A stretch of 9,477 bases of DNA from Arenicellales bacterium (GTDB taxonomy: Bacteria > Pseudomonadota > Gammaproteobacteria > Arenicellales > UBA868). Location: contig JAPKAJ010000081.1 of assembly GCA_028825345.1 (NCBI GenBank), positions 1 through 9,477 of the forward strand, in the 5' to 3' direction. The notes below the pieces were generated by a model. The model saw only the letters and a list, made by a program, of their open reading frames with translations. It did not search any database and was not told the origin of the DNA. A program made the translations under genes and the position numbers. This document shows, piece after piece, positions 7,315 to 9,477 of this stretch; positions within the stretch are counted from its first letter, which is position 1, and every line of letters begins with the position of its first letter.

Positions 7315-8028
7315 ATGACTGACTCAAATGTTGCGATCGGTTTTCCCGTTACCAACTGGATGCCACCGCCGTTTCCTCACAGGGAATCCCTAGAGGGGTC
7401 TTACTGCCGGCTAGAGGCGCTCGATGCAAAAAAGCATGGTCCTGAATTGTTCAAAGCCTTTGAGCAAGATGTTGAAAATCTGGACTGGGTCTATCTGCCG
7501 TACGGCCCTTTTGATTCACCAGAAACATTGCAGGAGTGGCTCCAAGAAGCTGCAGCGAAATCCGATCCGATGTTCTATACCGTCATTGACCCTCAAGGCA
7601 AAGCCATAGGAATTGCCAGTTACCTTCGTATCACCCCGGCCAATGGCTCGATCGAAGTCGGGCATATTCATTTTTCTCCCCGTCTGCAAAAGACACCGGC
7701 TGCAACAGAAGCGATGTACCTGATGATGAAATATGCTTTTGAGTTGGGGTACCGGCGTTATGAATGGAAGTGTGATGCCCTGAACAAACGGTCGCGTCGC
7801 GCTGCATTGCGCTTAGGGTTGTCTTTTGAGGGGATTTTTCGCCAGGCAACGATATATAAAGGGCGCAACCGTGATACTGCATGGTATGGCGCTATTGACC
7901 GGGAATGGCCACAACTTAAAGCGGCGTTTGAGACCTGGCTTGACCCAGCCAATTTCGATGATAATGACATGCAGAGGAAATCACTGTCTGAACTGACCAC
8001 CCCTATTCTGGTATCTACTCACCCGTGA
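7315..8028 (+). CDS. GNAT family N-acetyltransferase, RimJ/RimL (Acetyltransf_3) type
   Basis: Predicted cytoplasmic enzyme that moves an acetyl group from acetyl-CoA to an amine; the acceptor is unknown. It has 237 residues. The fold runs from about 28 (the strand SYCRLEALD) to 195: a central strand pair with FYTVIDPQGKAIGIASYLRI (87-106) and SIEVGHIHFSP (112-122), then LQKTPAATEAM (124-134) where GNATs bind the pyrophosphate of acetyl-CoA, and the RimJ-like block WKCDALNKRSRRAALRLGLSFEGIFRQ (151-177). The usual R/QxxGxG/A loop is replaced by QKTPAATEA, as in one branch of this family. The first 25 residues and the tail after 205 are extra. The ribosome site is weak (GGA at 7306-7308). Its stop overlaps the GTG of the Rieske gene by four bases, so the two are probably co-translated and may act on related substrates. 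Confidence 0.88.
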   Translation: MTDSNVAIGFPVTNWMPPPFPHRESLEGSYCRLEALDAKKHGPELFKAFEQDVENLDWVYLPYGPFDSPETLQEWLQEAAAKSDPMFYTVIDPQGKAIGIASYLRITPANGSIEVGHIHFSPRLQKTPAATEAMYLMMKYAFELGYRRYEWKCDALNKRSRRAALRLGLSFEGIFRQATIYKGRNRDTAWYGAIDREWPQLKAAFETWLDPANFDDNDMQRKSLSELTTPILVSTHP

Positions 8029-9167
8029 GCTTGAAGCTTCATACACAAGAATGGTTGCGCATCAGTAATGGTTATGATGCCGTAGCGAGCCGATCACGCT
8101 CTATCCACAGCGATTGTTATCTTGAGCCCAAATTCTTGCAGATCGAGCAAGAACAGGTATTCGCAAAAACCTGGCAGTTTCTTTGCCATGAAGAACAACT
8201 GCGTGACCCTGGCAGTTATGCCACTGCTGATATCCAGGGACAAAGCATCGTCGCCATGCGTGATACTCAAGGTGAACTACGTGCCTTTTATAACGTGTGC
8301 AAACACCGTGGTCATGAACTGCTGAGTGGTGCCGGCAAGGTGAAGACCATAACTTGCCCCTACCATGCATGGGTCTACAACCTTGACGGTAGCCTGCGCC
8401 GGGCCAGACGCAGCGAATTGATTGAGGATTTTTGTGAGGCCGACATTCACCTGGATGCCATCCGTGTGGAGACTTTCTGTCACCTGGTGTTTGTGAATCT
8501 CGACAACGATTCGTCGGCGCTGGCCGACGCCTCTGGCAACCTCGCTAAGGAGATTCTGTCTTATGCGCCTGATCTGGCAGACCTGACCTTTGCCCATCGC
8601 CTGACTTACCGCATCCAGGCCAACTGGAAATCGGTAGTCGACAATTTCCTGGAATGCTATCACTGCCCTGTTGCCCACAAGGACTTCGTCTCGCTGGTCG
8701 AGATGGATACCTACAAAGTCACAACTCATGGGATCTACTCAAGTCATATGGCGCAGGCCGGGCGTACCGACAACCAGGCCTATAACATCTCGGATGCCAG
8801 TGTCACCGATCATGCCGTGTGGCACCTGTGGCCCAATACCGCACTGATGCGATACCCCGGCCGGGGTAACTTTATGGTCTGGCGCTTCATCCCGGTCGGG
8901 CCCCAAGAAACTTACGAGGAATTCGATTTTTTCTTTGAAACCGCCAGGCCCGAACCTGCTGAACTCGAGGCTATTGCCTTCATTGATGATGTGCTGCAAC
9001 CTGAAGACATCGGCCTGGTGGAGAGCGTGCAGCGCGGAATGCGCACCCCAGGCTTTACCCAGGGGCGCTATCTGGTTGACCCTGATGGCTCGGGCATGAG
9101 TGAGCACGGGGTGCATCACTTCCATGGCCTGATTCTGGACGCATACCAGCGGGCATGCGGCCAATGA
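8025..9167 (+). CDS. Rieske non-heme iron oxygenase, alpha subunit (quaternary-amine/CntA-GbcA-like)
   Basis: Catalytic oxygenase that uses O2 and electrons from a reductase to hydroxylate or demethylate its substrate. Of 380 residues, the Rieske [2Fe-2S] domain holds Cys92-x-His94 (CKHRG) and Cys111-x2-His114 (CPYHAW). The catalytic domain has NWK..VDNFLECYHCPVAH at 200-218, with iron ligands His213 and His218 and a third ligand, probably Asp328 (QPEDIGLVE). The residue bridging the two metal centres is Glu210, where ring-hydroxylating dioxygenases usually have Asp; Glu here is known from carnitine monooxygenase CntA, and the length is also close to CntA/YeaW. It starts with GTG inside the end of the GNAT gene and overlaps the next SDR by ATGA. 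No ferredoxin or reductase gene is visible, so electrons must come from elsewhere or from genes beyond the edge. Substrate class is inferred, not certain. Confidence 0.92.
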   Translation: MSLKLHTQEWLRISNGYDAVASRSRSIHSDCYLEPKFLQIEQEQVFAKTWQFLCHEEQLRDPGSYATADIQGQSIVAMRDTQGELRAFYNVCKHRGHELLSGAGKVKTITCPYHAWVYNLDGSLRRARRSELIEDFCEADIHLDAIRVETFCHLVFVNLDNDSSALADASGNLAKEILSYAPDLADLTFAHRLTYRIQANWKSVVDNFLECYHCPVAHKDFVSLVEMDTYKVTTHGIYSSHMAQAGRTDNQAYNISDASVTDHAVWHLWPNTALMRYPGRGNFMVWRFIPVGPQETYEEFDFFFETARPEPAELEAIAFIDDVLQPEDIGLVESVQRGMRTPGFTQGRYLVDPDGSGMSEHGVHHFHGLILDAYQRACGQ

Positions 9168-9477
9168 ATGCAAAGTCATCTGCTCCGCTCAGTGGGCGGG
9201 TTGCCCTAGTGACCGGTGGGGTCGGGGGGATCGGCACCGCCATCTGTGAGCGCCTGTCAGCCGAGGGCGCAACCGTCTATGCCGCAGACATTAGCGGTGA
9301 TTCTGGTTCGGTGCCCGCGCAGGTACTGCATGCTGAGTGTGACGTCAGCTCAGAAGCAAGCGTCACCAGCGTGATGCAAAGGATCAAAACCGAACAGGGC
9401 CAACTCGATATTCTGGTGAACGCAGCAGGCATTGAGATCGAAAAAACAGTTGAAGAGACTTCGCTCGAAGAGTGGAA
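9164..9477 (+). CDS. short-chain dehydrogenase/reductase, partial (cut by window end)
   Basis: The first 104 residues of a second SDR, running off the right edge. The glycine motif TGGVGGIG is at 17-24, an acidic residue (Asp42 in AADIS) ends the second beta strand, Asp60 (CDVS) contacts adenine in the family, and NAAG is at 86-89. The Asp at 42 suggests NAD(H) rather than NADP(H). The catalytic Ser-Tyr-Lys part lies outside the window. The ATG overlaps the stop of the Rieske gene by four bases (ATGA). Its probable task is to oxidise the alcohol or hemiaminal product formed by the oxygenase (inference from order and coupling). It is clearly different in sequence from the other SDR at 5566-6324. 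Confidence 0.9.
   Translation, partial: MNAKSSAPLSGRVALVTGGVGGIGTAICERLSAEGATVYAADISGDSGSVPAQVLHAECDVSSEASVTSVMQRIKTEQGQLDILVNAAGIEIEKTVEETSLEEW

Noticed and set aside
8277..9179. Long minus-strand frames (150 and 146 residues) opposite the Rieske gene
   Set aside because: They mirror the codon pattern of the Rieske gene; the plus strand has all iron-binding motifs.

Overview
The window looks like chromosomal DNA of a proteobacterium, possibly a gammaproteobacterium. Signs are moderate GC content, clear AAGGAG-type ribosome sites, 4-base start/stop overlaps, a Tat-exported peptide-type binding protein and a Rieske oxygenase of the quaternary-amine kind. The organism is inferred from gene style only; no marker gene is present.

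Left part (1-5550, plus strand): a complete peptide/opine-type ABC importer of the Dpp/Opp class. It consists of a family 5 solute-binding protein with a Tat signal (153-1769), a strong UUCG-loop terminator hairpin (1791-1821), two DppB/DppC-type permeases overlapping by ATGA (1986-2942, 2939-3838) and one fused two-domain ATPase (3871-5511). The hairpin after the binding-protein gene probably lets that gene be expressed above the membrane and ATPase genes. A weak hairpin plus T-run (5529-5550) follows the operon.

Middle part (5566-7225, minus strand): an intact short-chain dehydrogenase (5566-6324, start moved to the ATG preceded by AAGGA) and, 323 bases upstream of it, the C-terminal remnant of an M24-family metalloenzyme (DddP/Xaa-Pro peptidase-like). 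The remnant keeps all six metal-ligand positions, but its N-terminal half is gone and an in-frame stop closes it upstream, so it is called a pseudogene. The gap between these two genes is rich in palindromes.

Right part (7315-9477, plus strand): a tightly coupled set of a RimJ/RimL-type GNAT acetyltransferase (7315-8028), a Rieske non-heme iron oxygenase alpha subunit (8025-9167) and a second short-chain dehydrogenase cut by the window edge (9164-9477). Both junctions are 4-base overlaps. The oxygenase has intact Rieske and mononuclear iron sites and the Glu bridge seen in carnitine/betaine-type enzymes. No reductase partner is visible.

Taken together the region reads as a small-molecule uptake and catabolism locus: import by the ABC system, oxidation (Rieske plus dehydrogenases) and possibly acylation. 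The substrate cannot be read from the sequence. I found no tRNA, rRNA, CRISPR array, insertion sequence or phage gene, and nothing I would call a proven new system. The coupled GNAT-Rieske-SDR unit and the decayed M24 gene are the most interesting items.
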